From Curtobacterium sp. VKM Ac-2865 (lineage in GTDB: Bacteria > Actinomycetota > Actinomycetes > Actinomycetales > Microbacteriaceae): DNA of 64,000 nt. The stretch spans positions 62,001 to 126,000 of the forward strand of contig NZ_JADKRZ010000003.1 in assembly GCF_015350905.1 (NCBI RefSeq), read 5' to 3'. The position numbers and the translations under genes are program-made. The notes beneath the pieces are model-generated. The model worked only from the letters and a program-made list of their open reading frames with translations, was not told the DNA's origin and searched no databases. Of this stretch, positions 1 to 8,290 are shown in pieces. The first letter of the stretch is position 1, and each line of letters opens with the position of its first letter.

Positions 1-560
1 TCGAGGAACCACCGGTCGTGCGTCACGACGACGAGCCCGCCCTGGTTCGCCGGCCAGCGCCGGTTGATGTGCTCCGCGAGCCACTGGATGCCCTCGACGT
101 CCAGGTGGTTGGTCGGTTCGTCGAGGAACAGCACGTCCCAGTCGCCGACCAGCAGCCGGGCGAGCGCCACCCGTCGACGCTGTCCACCCGACAGGTCGTC
201 GACCGTCACGTCCCAGGGGATGTCCGACACGAGTCCGCCGATCACGTCGCGGATCTTCGGGTCGCCCGCCCACTCGTGCTCCGCGCGGTCGCCGACGACG
301 ACGCTGCCGACGGTCTCGCCCGACGGCAGCTCGTCGCGCTGGTCGAGCGAGCCGACGGTCACCCCACGGCGGTGCGTCACGCGGCCCGTGTCCGGGTCGA
401 GGCGCTTCGACAGCAGGCTCAGGAGCGTCGACTTGCCGTCGCCGTTGCGGCCGACCACGCCGATGCGGTCACCCTCGTCGATGCCGATGGTGACGCTGTC
501 GAAGACGGTGCGGGTGGGGAACTCGAGATGCAGGTTCTCGGCGCCGAGGAGATGTGCCAC
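1..560 (-). CDS. ABC-F family ATP-binding protein (partial, C-terminal part lies outside the window)
   Basis: The N-terminal 186 residues of an ABC protein are visible, and the gene runs off the left edge. The Walker A motif GRNGDGKS is near residue 38, the signature LSGGQRRR near residue 137, and Walker B plus the family-typical LFLDEPTNHLD follows. There are no membrane segments, which fits the soluble tandem-ATPase ABC-F proteins that act on the ribosome or in translation quality control or antibiotic protection. The GTG start is secure because a TGA stop lies two codons upstream in frame. Which ABC-F subfamily it belongs to cannot be told without the second half. Confidence 0.88.
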   Translation of the reverse strand, partial: MAHLLGAENLHLEFPTRTVFDSVTIGIDEGDRIGVVGRNGDGKSTLLSLLSKRLDPDTGRVTHRRGVTVGSLDQRDELPSGETVGSVVVGDRAEHEWAGDPKIRDVIGGLVSDIPWDVTVDDLSGGQRRRVALARLLVGDWDVLFLDEPTNHLDVEGIQWLAEHINRRWPANQGGLVVVTHDRWFL

Positions 561-600
561 CCGTCAAGGGTAGGTGGTGCGAGGGCGGGGTCGGCGCGGG

Positions 601-624
601 GTGCGGGTGCGGGTGCGGGTGCGG
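601..624. repeat. GTGCGG hexamer, four tandem copies
   Basis: Four perfect tandem GTGCGG units lie in the gap between the ABC-F gene and the upstream membrane-protein gene. This is simple-sequence DNA that may vary in length between strains. No function is evident. Confidence 0.7.
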
Positions 625-642
625 CGCGGGGCCGCTCCGGCT

Positions 643-704
643 GGTGCGAGGTTGCCCACACCGTGCGAGGTCGTGCCGCCGCACGGGGCGACCAAGCTCG
701 CACC
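643..704. repeat. GTGCGAG-type intergenic palindrome, copy 1 (imperfect)
   Basis: The outer arms GGTGCGAG and CTCGCACC enclose two further GTGCG/CGCAC blocks and can fold into a long imperfect hairpin. The same words form better hairpins at 57689-57730 and 58320-58379. It lies 3' of the minus-strand gene ending at 768, so a terminator role is plausible. Confidence 0.5.
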
Positions 705-767
705 GCCCGGCTGCGCGCGCACCGTGCGACCCGCACGTGGTCCCGACGGACAGCCGGGAGGCTCGGC

Positions 768-1454
768 TCAGCTCCCCGGCGCCGGCTCGCCCCCGTCAGA
801 CGGGTGCGCTGCGAGGAAGGCGCGCAGACGGCGTCGCTGACGGACGGCTGAAGCCACTCCGACCACCCAGAGGACCGCGAGGCCGAGATGGACAGCTCCG
901 GTCCACTCCCCCCAACCCACGGCCACCTGCCCGATCGAGAAGGGCAGCAATCCGCTGATGAGACAGAGCATCCATCCGATCTGGCTCATGCGCGTCAAGG
1001 CGACACGACGGAGGCTCGACCTGCGGGCCGGGTCCTCCTGCGCGCGGCCACGGAACACGTCGTTGATCGCCCGTCGTTGCGCTCGAGGCAGCTCCTGGGT
1101 CGGCTCCCGCCACGACCAACTGATGCCACCGCGCCGGATGAGCACGACGACGCCGACCGCCCAGACCACCACCGCGACGACGAATGCAGCGATGCCGATG
1201 ACCCCTCGAACGGTCGACACCGAAGTGGTCGCGGACCGATCGACGTCGCCCGGCAAGACCGTCGCGGTCACCCATCCTGCCGCGAGGCCCAGGATCACGA
1301 TGGCGACGGCAGCCCAGAGCAGGAAACGGACTCGACCACGATCTGGCCGTCGGGGGTCACCGTCCTCGGTGAGGTTGCCGTCGAGGCGTCGGTCGATCGC
1401 GTTCCACTGCTCGTCGGTGACGATGTCTGTGGCGTAGGTGGTCTCGGTGGTCAT
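768..1454 (-). CDS. Membrane protein of unknown function (228 aa, four predicted TM helices)
   Basis: I do not recognise a family. After a charged cytoplasmic N-terminus of about 43 residues come two hydrophobic helices (about 44-68 and 82-107). A basic, charged loop of about 50 residues follows, then two more helices (about 150-178 and 187-206) and a short basic tail. This suggests a four-helix inner-membrane protein with both ends inside. The start lies 7 bases after the stop of the PLDc_N-domain gene, so the two are probably cotranscribed. An ATG start is used and no strong ribosome site is visible. Nothing in the sequence indicates a substrate or partner. Confidence 0.75.
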   Translation of the reverse strand: MTTETTYATDIVTDEQWNAIDRRLDGNLTEDGDPRRPDRGRVRFLLWAAVAIVILGLAAGWVTATVLPGDVDRSATTSVSTVRGVIGIAAFVVAVVVWAVGVVVLIRRGGISWSWREPTQELPRAQRRAINDVFRGRAQEDPARRSSLRRVALTRMSQIGWMLCLISGLLPFSIGQVAVGWGEWTGAVHLGLAVLWVVGVASAVRQRRRLRAFLAAHPSDGGEPAPGS

Positions 1455-1461
1455 CGGCGGG

Positions 1462-1860
1462 TCAGAGCGACGAGGCGGTGTCGCCCTCGCCCGCAGCTTC
1501 CTTCGCGCGCTTCAGCCGGGCCTTGGCCTCCCAGAACTCGATCTCGCGGTCGAGCTCGGCGAGCTCCTGCTCCGTCGTGGTCACGCGGCGGTCGCCGTGC
1601 GCCGCCCGGGCGTGACCGAGGGTGGGGTGCTGGTCCTCGTGGCGGTTCGGCTCGATGTACCGGCCGTGGTTGCGAGGACCGGGAGCCCAGTCGTGCCCGA
1701 TCGCGAACCACACGACGCTGCCGACGACGGGGACCAGGATCACGAGGATCACCCACGCGATCTTCGGGAGGCCGCGGATCTGGTCGTCCGTCTTCGTCAG
1801 GATGTCGATCAGTGCGAACACCAGCAGGACGATGGTGACCCCGGACAACAGCACGCTCAT
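1462..1860 (-). CDS. PLDc_N-domain membrane protein
   Basis: A 132-residue protein with two N-terminal hydrophobic helices (about 5-20 and 33-53) separated by a short polar loop. The second helix has the pattern KIAWVILVILVPVVGSVVW, typical of the phospholipase-D N-terminal (PLDc_N) domain found alone in many actinobacteria. No HKD phospholipase motif is present, so it is not an enzyme by itself. The cytoplasmic C-terminal half is charged and rich in E, A, K and R (probable helix near 95-120). A TAGGAT hexamer 8 bases before the ATG suggests a leaderless mRNA that also carries the next gene. Confidence 0.8.
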   Translation of the reverse strand: MSVLLSGVTIVLLVFALIDILTKTDDQIRGLPKIAWVILVILVPVVGSVVWFAIGHDWAPGPRNHGRYIEPNRHEDQHPTLGHARAAHGDRRVTTTEQELAELDREIEFWEAKARLKRAKEAAGEGDTASSL

Positions 1861-1868
1861 GACGTCGA

Positions 1869-1874
1869 ATCCTA
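1869..1874 (-). promoter_or_regulatory. -10 element (TAGGAT) for the PLDc_N gene
   Basis: On the minus strand TAGGAT stands 8 bases before the ATG at 1860, which places transcription start at or next to the start codon. The position matches the other leaderless-type promoters in the window. Confidence 0.5.
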
Positions 1875-1897
1875 TGGATCAGCGGTGAACTGCGCCA

Positions 1898-1918
1898 CGC
1901 ACCCCTTCGCGGGGTGCG
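1898..1918 (-). terminator. Hairpin terminator after moaE
   Basis: CGCACCCC and GGGGTGCG form an 8-bp GC stem around a TTCGC loop, 55 bases past the stop of moaE on the minus strand. There is no T run, which is common in high-GC genomes. Confidence 0.5.
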
Positions 1919-1972
1919 GTTCCCCGCGGCGAGCCCTGCGGAGTTCTCAGGAACGGGGTACGCGTCCGGCGG

Positions 1973-2428
1973 TCACAGGGACGCGACCCACTCGTCCGAG
2001 CCGTCGGTGAAGCGCTGGTGCTTCCAGATCGGCGTGCGTTCCTTCACCAGGTCGATGAGCGCGGCGCAGGCGGTGAACGCGTCCGCCCGGTGCGACGAGG
2101 ACACCGCTGCGGCGAGGGCCACGTCACCGACGACGAGTGCCCCCACCCGGTGCAGGACGGCGACCCGCACCCCGGGGTGGTCGGCCGCGATCGTGCGGGC
2201 GACCTCAGCGATGACGCTGCCGGCGCTGGGGTGCTGTTCGTAGTCGAGTGCGGTGACGCCCTTGCCGCCGTCGTGGTCGCGCACCACACCCGCGAAGGTC
2301 ACGACGGCGCCGTCCTGGTCGGTGGCGACGCCCGCGGCGACCTCGTCCACGGAGATCACCCGGTCGACGACGTCGGCGACGACCACGCGGTCGGCACCGT
2401 GGTCGGCGGCACCGTCGACCGCGGTCAC
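1973..2428 (-). CDS. moaE: Molybdopterin synthase catalytic subunit MoaE
   Basis: MoaE is the large subunit of molybdopterin synthase, which with the thiocarboxylated MoaD transfers sulfur to cyclic pyranopterin monophosphate in the cytoplasm. The 151-residue length fits the family. Typical motifs are the central GAVVTFAGVVRDHDGGKGV, the LDYEQHPSAG block, the HRVG segment and the C-terminal KERTPIWKHQ with its catalytic lysines. The GTG start overlaps the mogA stop in a GTGA, so translation is coupled. No moaD or moaA is in the window, so the pathway is completed elsewhere. It is the last gene of the moeA-moaC-mogA-moaE operon. Confidence 0.93.
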   Translation of the reverse strand: MTAVDGAADHGADRVVVADVVDRVISVDEVAAGVATDQDGAVVTFAGVVRDHDGGKGVTALDYEQHPSAGSVIAEVARTIAADHPGVRVAVLHRVGALVVGDVALAAAVSSSHRADAFTACAALIDLVKERTPIWKHQRFTDGSDEWVASL

Positions 2429-2931
2429 GACGCGCTCCGGGGCGCGTGGCCCTCGCCGTGCAGCTGGGCGAGCAGGTGCTCGAGGAGTCCGTCGAGGACG
2501 TCGAGCCCGTCGGACACCCCGCCGCGGGACCCGGGCAGCGTGATGACGAACGCTCCGCCCGCGATGCCGGCGACCCCGCGGCTGAGCAGTGCGGTGGGCC
2601 CGGCACCGGCGAGACCCCGGCGCCGGATCTCCTCGACGATCCCGGGGAGTTGCAGGTCGAGCAGGGGCGCCACGGCCTCGGGGGTGCGGTCGGTGGGCGT
2701 GACGCCGGTGCCGCCCGTGGTGATGACCACGCGGGCCTCGGCGAGGAGCTCGCTCGTGACGGTCTCGGCGACCGGACCGCCGTCGGCGACGATGACCGGC
2801 TCGGGGACCGCGAAGTCGTGGTCGCGGAGCCAGGCCGCGATGACGGGACCGGTGCGGTCGAGCGTGGGGTCGGCGGCAGCCTGGGTGGACACGACGACCA
2901 CCGCGGCTCGGCCTCTGCTCAGCAGGTTCAT
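2425..2931 (-). CDS. mog: Molybdopterin adenylyltransferase (MogA/MoaB family)
   Basis: A 168-residue MoCF-domain protein. This family adenylylates molybdopterin, activating it for molybdate insertion by MoeA. The substrate-binding signature TTGGTGVTPTDRTPEA is near residues 90-105, and GGAFVITLPGS near residues 126-136 is the second conserved loop. It is a single domain, as in MogA/MoaB, not a fusion. The ATG overlaps the moaC stop (ATGA) and its own stop overlaps moaE (GTGA), so it is translated within a coupled chain. Whether it should be called MogA or MoaB cannot be settled by eye. Confidence 0.9.
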   Translation of the reverse strand: MNLLSRGRAAVVVVSTQAAADPTLDRTGPVIAAWLRDHDFAVPEPVIVADGGPVAETVTSELLAEARVVITTGGTGVTPTDRTPEAVAPLLDLQLPGIVEEIRRRGLAGAGPTALLSRGVAGIAGGAFVITLPGSRGGVSDGLDVLDGLLEHLLAQLHGEGHAPRSAS

Positions 2932-3428
2932 CGTGCGCTCCAGTCCCCGGACCGACCGCCGTGCTTCTCGAGCACGCGGACGTCCGTGATCGTGGCGGCT
3001 CGGTCCACCGCCTTGACCATGTCGTACACCGTGAGGGCACCGACGCTCGCGCCGGTCAGGGCCTCCATCTCGACGCCGGTGCGTGAGGTGGTGCGGACGG
3101 AGACCTCGACGACCACGCGGTCGCCGGCTCCGGTGATGTCGACCTCGACGCCGGCGATCGGCAGCGGGTGACAGAGCGGGATGAGGTCGGAGGTCTTCTT
3201 CACCGCCATGATCGCGGCGATCCGTGCGGTGCCGATGACCTCGCCCTTGGGCAGCGAGCCGTCGAGGATGCGCTCGACGACGTCCGGGCGGGTGACGAGC
3301 GTCGCGGTGGCCGTCGCCGAACGGTCGGTGACGTCCTTCTCCGAGACGTCGACCATGTGCGCGCTGCCGTCCGCACGAACGTGGGACAGGTCGTCGGACG
3401 CCCTGGAGGCGGTGGTGTCGTCGGTCAT
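2928..3428 (-). CDS. moaC: Cyclic pyranopterin monophosphate synthase MoaC
   Basis: MoaC converts the MoaA product 3',8-cyclo-GTP to cyclic pyranopterin monophosphate, the first stable intermediate of molybdenum-cofactor synthesis. The 166-residue protein has the family motifs MVDVSEKDVTDRSA, KKTSDLIPLCHPLPI (conserved Lys and Cys-His-Pro) and EMEALTGASVGALTVYDM-KA. The ATG start overlaps the moeA stop (ATGA), giving tight coupling. An N-terminal extension of about 25 polar residues precedes the conserved core. Confidence 0.95.
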   Translation of the reverse strand: MTDDTTASRASDDLSHVRADGSAHMVDVSEKDVTDRSATATATLVTRPDVVERILDGSLPKGEVIGTARIAAIMAVKKTSDLIPLCHPLPIAGVEVDITGAGDRVVVEVSVRTTSRTGVEMEALTGASVGALTVYDMVKAVDRAATITDVRVLEKHGGRSGDWSAR

Positions 3429-4681
3429 CGGAGGCTCCAGACGGTCAGGGGGTCGCCGGGTTCGACGGCCGCGGTGCCGACGGGCACGTGCACCAGGTGC
3501 GTGGCGTCGGCGTAGTGGGCGAGGAGGTGCGAGGACGGACCGCCGACGAAGTGCACGAGGCCGTCCTGCACCCGGCCACGACGGACCTGGTGCTTGCCCT
3601 CGGGCGACACGGCAGCCGACGCCGCGGGCAGCACCTGCGTGGCCCGCGACTCGGGCATCCGGGCGGCGCGGGCGAGCAGCGGGCGGAGGAAGACCTCGAA
3701 CGACACCAGCGCCGACACCGGGTTGCCCGGGAAGGACACGACCGGCACGGGACGCCCCGCGATGGACACGGTGCCCGATGCCTGCGGACCGCCCGGCTGC
3801 ATCGCGACCGGGGTGACCGCGAGCCCGCGGGGCTCGAGGGCCTGCCGGACGACCTCGTACGCCCCGGCGCTGATCCCGCCGGTCGTGAGCACGAGGTCGG
3901 CCCAGTCCCCCACGGCGGCATCGAGTGCGGCGAGGAAGCGGGGTTCGTCGTCGGGCACGCGCGCGATCCGGGACTCGACCCCGACCTCGGCGAGCGCCGC
4001 CCGCAGCGCGACGCCGTTCGCGTCGTTGATCGCGGCGCCGGCGCCGGCAGCGTCTGCGAGTCCGGACAGCTCGGAGCCGGTCGACACGACGAGCACCCGC
4101 GGACGTCGGACCAGCTCGATCCGCTTGACGCCCGCAGCCGCGAGCGCCCCGAGGACGGCCGGTGTCAGCGCCGCCCCTGCCGTGACGACCGGAGCCCCGA
4201 GCGCCAGGTCGGACCCGGTGGTGCGCACGTAGGTGCCCGGAGCCAGGTCGGCCGGCACGTCCACCATGGTCAGGGACAGCGCTGCCGGGAACGCTCCGGG
4301 CTCCGTGGCCTCGACCGGGAACACGGCATCCGCGCCGTCGGGGATGCGCGCGCCGGTCATGATCGGCGCCGCCGTGCCCGGGTCCAGTGGCGCCGGGACG
4401 ACCCCGGCCGGGATCGGCTCCCCGACGCGCAGCGTCGTGCCGGCGTCCGCGGAGCGGACCGCGAAGCCGTCCATCTGGCTGTTGTCGAACGGTGGGAGCG
4501 GCATCGGCGAGCCGACGGCCCGTCCGAGCACGCGGTAGCCGTGTCCGGCGCCGGTGTCGGCAGCGAGGTCGTCGACGAGCCGGGCCTCCAGTCCGTCGTC
4601 CCCGATCACGTCTGCCAGCGTGAGCAGCACGGGTGCGACCAGGGCTTCCAGCTCGCGCTGGTGGTGACCGATCGTTCGCAC
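3425..4681 (-). CDS. moeA: Molybdopterin molybdotransferase MoeA
   Basis: MoeA inserts molybdate into adenylylated molybdopterin. The 418-residue length is normal. Visible motifs are NSQMDGFAV (family NSxMDGYA), GARIPDGADAV, the MoCF-domain loop TTGGISAGAYE, and SFPGNPVSALVSFE near residue 320, followed by a C-terminal beta-barrel domain. The reading frame stays open further upstream to 4801, but the GTG at 4681 is preceded by GGAGG at proper spacing, and an earlier start would run into the divergent phosphorylase gene. It heads the four-gene molybdenum-cofactor operon. Confidence 0.94.
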   Translation of the reverse strand: MRTIGHHQRELEALVAPVLLTLADVIGDDGLEARLVDDLAADTGAGHGYRVLGRAVGSPMPLPPFDNSQMDGFAVRSADAGTTLRVGEPIPAGVVPAPLDPGTAAPIMTGARIPDGADAVFPVEATEPGAFPAALSLTMVDVPADLAPGTYVRTTGSDLALGAPVVTAGAALTPAVLGALAAAGVKRIELVRRPRVLVVSTGSELSGLADAAGAGAAINDANGVALRAALAEVGVESRIARVPDDEPRFLAALDAAVGDWADLVLTTGGISAGAYEVVRQALEPRGLAVTPVAMQPGGPQASGTVSIAGRPVPVVSFPGNPVSALVSFEVFLRPLLARAARMPESRATQVLPAASAAVSPEGKHQVRRGRVQDGLVHFVGGPSSHLLAHYADATHLVHVPVGTAAVEPGDPLTVWSLR

Positions 4682-4703
4682 GGCTGCCTCCGAAGGACTC
4701 GAT

Positions 4704-4721
4704 GCAGCCCACGCGGGCTGC
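4704..4721. other. Hairpin in the moeA/mtnP divergent promoter region
   Basis: GCAGCCC and GGGCTGC form a 7-bp GC stem around a 4-base loop. It lies in the presumed 5' leader of moeA and just upstream of the plus-strand promoter. Confidence 0.4.
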
Positions 4722-4728
4722 CTGTCAG

Positions 4729-4736
4729 TAGCGTAA
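4729..4736. promoter_or_regulatory. Overlapping -10 elements facing both ways (TAGCGT / TACGCT)
   Basis: The word TAGCGTAA reads TAGCGT on the plus strand and TTACGCTA on the minus strand. It could therefore serve as a -10 for mtnP and, on the other strand, for moeA. Both genes have ordinary ribosome sites (GGAGG), so transcripts with leaders of about 35-45 bases are expected. Confidence 0.35.
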
Positions 4737-4775
4737 CCAGCGCGCTCGGCGCACCCCTGACGATCCGGAGGACCT

Positions 4776-5621
4776 GTGGAGAACGACGTGACCGCGAACA
4801 TCGGTGTGATCGGAGGCTCCGGCCTCTACGAGCTCTTCGCACCGGGCACCGCAGACGAGATCGACGTCCCGACGCCGTTCGGGGCGACCTCGTCCCCGAT
4901 CACGATCGGCACGATGGCAGGGAAGCGCGTCGCCTTCCTGACCCGGCACGGGCGCGAGCACTCGGTCGCACCGCACCGCATCAACCACCGCGCGAACCTG
5001 TGGGCGCTCCGCTCCCTCGGTGTCCGTGCGATCGTGTCGTCGAGCGCCGTCGGTGGCCTGCACCCCGACTACGCGCCCGGCACCTTCGTCGTGACGGACC
5101 AGCTCATCGACCGCACCTGGGGTCGCTCGGACACGTTCTTCGAGGACGCCGTGCAGCACCTCTCCTTCGCCGACCCCTTCGACCCGGTGCTCCGCCGGGC
5201 AGCGGTCGACGCGGTCGCGGGCCTCGACGTCCCGTTCCGCCCGACCGGCACGTGCGTGGTCATCCAGGGCCCGCGCTTCTCGACCCGCGCGGAGTCGGTC
5301 TGGCTGCGTGAGGCCGGCGGACACACGATCAACATGACCATGACGCCCGAGGTGCCGCTCGCCGCGGAGCTCGGCATCGGGACCGTCAACCTGTCGTTCG
5401 TCACCGACGCCGACGCCGGACTCGCGCCCACGGAGGACGAGGCCGCAGCCGCCACGGAGGCACCGGTCTCGCACGCGATGGTGATGGAACGGCTCGCCCG
5501 CGCGAACGAGGTCATCGTCCGCGCGATCGGGTCGATCGTCGCCGCGGTCCCCGACGACTACACACCGCGCGAGCTCGTCCCCGCGGCGGCCAGTGCGAGC
5601 GTCATGGCGGTCGGCGCGTGA
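4776..5621 (+). CDS. mtnP: S-methyl-5'-thioadenosine phosphorylase-type nucleoside phosphorylase
   Basis: This trimeric-type phosphorylase would cleave methylthioadenosine, or a related 5'-modified adenosine, with phosphate. The 281-residue protein has the N-terminal GGSGLYE, the phosphate loop TRHGREHSVAPHRINHRAN, SSAVGGL, the NMTMTPE substrate motif and TDADAG. An aspartate at that last site is usual for adenine rather than guanine nucleosides. The GTG start follows CGGAGGACCT. Its stop overlaps the epimerase gene (GTGA), tying it to a sugar-modifying cluster rather than to a methionine-salvage operon. No other methionine-salvage gene is nearby, so the real substrate may differ from MTA. 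Confidence 0.85.
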   Translation: MENDVTANIGVIGGSGLYELFAPGTADEIDVPTPFGATSSPITIGTMAGKRVAFLTRHGREHSVAPHRINHRANLWALRSLGVRAIVSSSAVGGLHPDYAPGTFVVTDQLIDRTWGRSDTFFEDAVQHLSFADPFDPVLRRAAVDAVAGLDVPFRPTGTCVVIQGPRFSTRAESVWLREAGGHTINMTMTPEVPLAAELGIGTVNLSFVTDADAGLAPTEDEAAAATEAPVSHAMVMERLARANEVIVRAIGSIVAAVPDDYTPRELVPAAASASVMAVGA

Positions 5622-6700
5622 GCCGCCTGCTGGTGACGGGCGGCGCGGGCTTCATCGGCTCCGCGATCGTCCGCCGCGCCCTGGCCGACGGGCACGAGGT
5701 GCGCGTGCTCGACTCCCTCCGCACCGACGTGCACGGGGGCGTCGACGGTGGTGTCGCTGCAGTCGCGGCCGACCACCAGGCCCGCGGCGTCGAGTTCATC
5801 CAGGGCGACGTGCGCGACCGGGTGGCGCTCGACGCGGCCCTCGACGGCATCGACGTCGTCTGCCACCAGGCCGCCAAGGTCGGGCTCGGCGTCGACTTCC
5901 AGGACGCGCCCGACTACGTCTCGAGCAACGACGCCGGCACGGCCTGCGTCCTAGCAGGGATGGACCGGCTCAACATCCTCCGACTGGTCGTGGCGAGCTC
6001 GATGGTCGTCTACGGCGAGGGCGCCTACGCCACGTCGACCGGTTCACCGATGCGACCGCCGGCCCGTCGCCGCGAGGACCTGGACGCCGGGCGCTTCGAC
6101 CCGATCGGACCCGACGGGCAGCCGCTCGTCCCCGGGCTGATCGACGAGTCCGCCGCCCTCGACCCGCGGAACGTCTACGCGCAGACGAAGGTCGCGCAGG
6201 AGCACCTGGCCTCCTCGTGGGCCCGGGCCACCGGCGGCCGGGCGATCGCGCTCCGCTACCACAACGTCTACGGACCGGGCATGCCCGCGAACACGCCCTA
6301 CGCCGGTGTCGCCTCGCTGTTCCGCAGTGCGATCGCCCGCGGCGAGGCACCCCGGGTCTTCGAGGACGGCGCCCAGCGTCGCGACTTCGTGCACGTGGAC
6401 GACGTCGCCGGCGCGAACCTGGCGTCGATCGGCGCGACCGAGACCATGCCTGCTGACTCCTTCCGGGCGTACAACGTCGGCTCGGGCACGGTCCACACCA
6501 TCGGCGACATGGCCGCGGCGATCGCCGGCACCGCGGGGTTCGAGCCCGTCGTGACCGGGGAGTACCGGCTCGGCGACGTCCGACACGTCACCGCGTCGTC
6601 AGCGCGCATCGCGGACGAGCTCGGGTGGCGTGCGGAGGTCGACTTCGAGCGCGGGATGCGCGAGTTCGCGGACGCTCCGCTGCGGGCGGCGGTGCGCTGA
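5618..6700 (+). CDS. NAD-dependent epimerase/dehydratase (extended SDR, nucleotide-sugar type)
   Basis: The 360-residue protein has the Rossmann motif GGAGFIGS at residues 8-15, the SSMVVYGEG strand, the catalytic YAQTK pair (Tyr/Lys near residues 187-191) and RYHNVYGPGM. The latter is typical of extended SDRs acting on UDP-, GDP- or dTDP-sugars. The long insertion after the YGEG motif resembles dTDP-rhamnose 4-epimerase-like proteins. The GTG start overlaps the phosphorylase stop by 4 bases. The sugar nucleotide is unknown. A 166-base gap separates it from the glycosyltransferase gene. Confidence 0.85.
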   Translation: MSRLLVTGGAGFIGSAIVRRALADGHEVRVLDSLRTDVHGGVDGGVAAVAADHQARGVEFIQGDVRDRVALDAALDGIDVVCHQAAKVGLGVDFQDAPDYVSSNDAGTACVLAGMDRLNILRLVVASSMVVYGEGAYATSTGSPMRPPARRREDLDAGRFDPIGPDGQPLVPGLIDESAALDPRNVYAQTKVAQEHLASSWARATGGRAIALRYHNVYGPGMPANTPYAGVASLFRSAIARGEAPRVFEDGAQRRDFVHVDDVAGANLASIGATETMPADSFRAYNVGSGTVHTIGDMAAAIAGTAGFEPVVTGEYRLGDVRHVTASSARIADELGWRAEVDFERGMREFADAPLRAAVR

Positions 6701-6866
6701 CCGGTCCGGGCGGGGACGTCGAGGGGGACACGCACGGCCCCGGCCGCTTTGCGCGTCCCCCGGAGACGGGGTGGGGTAGACCGGACATTCGCAGCCGCTG
6801 TCCGGTTGCCTGGTGTGCATGGCAACGTCGACCAACCGAAACAGCTCCGCGCACCGAATGGTGGGC

Positions 6867-7625
6867 ATGAAGGTCGACGTCATCCTCCCCTGTCTCGACG
6901 AGGCCGACGCGCTGCCGTCGGTCATCGGCCGCCTGCCCGAGGGATATCGTGCGATCGTCGTCGACAACGGGTCGACCGACGGTTCCGCTGACATCGCCCG
7001 TGCGCTAGGTGCGACCGTCGTCACCGAGTCCCGCCGCGGTTTCGGCTCGGCCTGTGCCGCCGGGGTCGCCGCCGCCACCGCCGACTTCGTCGCCTTCTGC
7101 GACGCCGACGCGTCGATGGACCCCGCCGAGCTCCCGCCGCTCGTCGACCGCGTCGCCTCCGGCCGCGTCGACCTGGCACTCGGCCGCCGCGTCCCGACCA
7201 CCCGCGGCGCCTGGGCACCGCACGCCCGGTTCGCCAACCGCGTGCTCGCCGTGCTCATGCACCGGGCGACCGGCTACCGCCTCCGCGACCTCGGCCCGAT
7301 GCGCGTCATGCGCCGCGAGGACCTCGTCGCCCTCGACCTGCAGGACCGCCGCAGCGGCTACCCGCTCGAGATGGTGCTGGCAGCGCACGCCGCCGGCTGG
7401 CTCGTCGACGAGTCCGACATCGGCTACGCGCAGCGCGTCGGCGACAGCAAGGTCACCGGCACGCTCCGCGGCACGATCAACGCGGTGAAGGACATGACGC
7501 GGCTGCTCCGGGAGTACCGCCGGGAGGCCCGGACAACCACCGTCGCGCCGGCCCGTCTCCGCCACACGGTCGGCTCCACGGCCCCCACCACCGACAGCAC
7601 GCCGGTTGCGGAGGTTCGCTCGTGA
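6867..7625 (+). CDS. Family 2 glycosyltransferase (dolichyl-phosphate mannose synthase-like)
   Basis: A GT2 catalytic domain without membrane segments, about 252 residues. The start of the fold is VDVILPCLDEADALP, followed by VDNGSTDGS and a CDADASMDP (DxD-type) motif that binds the metal and nucleotide sugar. It would move a sugar from a nucleotide donor to a lipid or protein acceptor. The start is uncertain: ATG at 6858 or 6867, or GTG at 6813, are in frame. I chose 6867 because the conserved fold begins there. A polar tail of about 45 residues ends in an overlap (GTGA) with the next gene. Confidence 0.85.
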   Translation: MKVDVILPCLDEADALPSVIGRLPEGYRAIVVDNGSTDGSADIARALGATVVTESRRGFGSACAAGVAAATADFVAFCDADASMDPAELPPLVDRVASGRVDLALGRRVPTTRGAWAPHARFANRVLAVLMHRATGYRLRDLGPMRVMRREDLVALDLQDRRSGYPLEMVLAAHAAGWLVDESDIGYAQRVGDSKVTGTLRGTINAVKDMTRLLREYRREARTTTVAPARLRHTVGSTAPTTDSTPVAEVRS

Positions 7626-8290
7626 CCGCCGACAGCACGACACTGGTCCCGCTGACCGTCGTCGTCATCGCGAAGGAGTGCCTGCCCGGCAAGGTGAAGA
7701 CCCGCCTGACCCCGGCGCTCTCCCCCGAAGCCGCGGCCCGGGTCGCCGCCGCGAGCCTCGACGACACGCTCACCACCATCACCGCCCTGCCCGTGACGCG
7801 CCGCGTCCTGTTCTTCGACGGCACCGTGGTCCCCGACGCAGCCGCGGGCTTCGACATGCTCCACCAGCCCGGTGGCGGTCTCGACGAGCGTCTCGGGTTC
7901 CTCTTCGACACGATGACCGGCCCGACCCTGCTCGTCGGCATGGACACCCCGCAGCTCTCCGCTGCCGACCTCGCCCCGGTGCTCGACGCCCCCGAGCGCG
8001 ACGCCTGGTTCGGTCCGGCCGAGGACGGCGGCTTCTGGTCCCTGTCCCTCGGACGGCCCGACGGCGCGCTCCTCCGTGGTGTGCCGATGTCCCAGGACGA
8101 CACCGGCGCCGTCCAGCTCGCACGCCTCACCGACGCCGGTCTCGATGTCGGCACCCTCACCACCCTGCTCGACGTGGACACGGTCCCGGACGCCCAGCGC
8201 GTCGCCGACCTCGCCCCCACGTCCGCGTTCGCCACGGCCCTGCACGCCGAACCGGTGGACGCCTCCGTCACGACTGGACCCATCCGATGA
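7622..8290 (+). CDS. TIGR04282/DUF2064 family transferase (CofC/GT-A-like nucleotidyl- or glycosyltransferase)
   Basis: The 222-residue protein has the GT-A-like pattern of this family: the N-terminal IAKECLPGKVKTRLTPALS, the GMDTPQL segment and AEDGGFWSLSL. The KxRL element resembles the nucleotide-binding loop of sugar-nucleotide and CofC-type enzymes. The biochemical activity of this family is not established. It is often found beside family-2 glycosyltransferases, as here, where both ends overlap the neighbours (GTGA in, ATGA out). That argues for a shared pathway product. Confidence 0.82.
   Translation: MTADSTTLVPLTVVVIAKECLPGKVKTRLTPALSPEAAARVAAASLDDTLTTITALPVTRRVLFFDGTVVPDAAAGFDMLHQPGGGLDERLGFLFDTMTGPTLLVGMDTPQLSAADLAPVLDAPERDAWFGPAEDGGFWSLSLGRPDGALLRGVPMSQDDTGAVQLARLTDAGLDVGTLTTLLDVDTVPDAQRVADLAPTSAFATALHAEPVDASVTTGPIR

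Noticed and set aside
4682..4801. Longer moeA start at 4801
   Set aside because: It would overlap the divergent phosphorylase start, while the GTG at 4681 has a good GGAGG.
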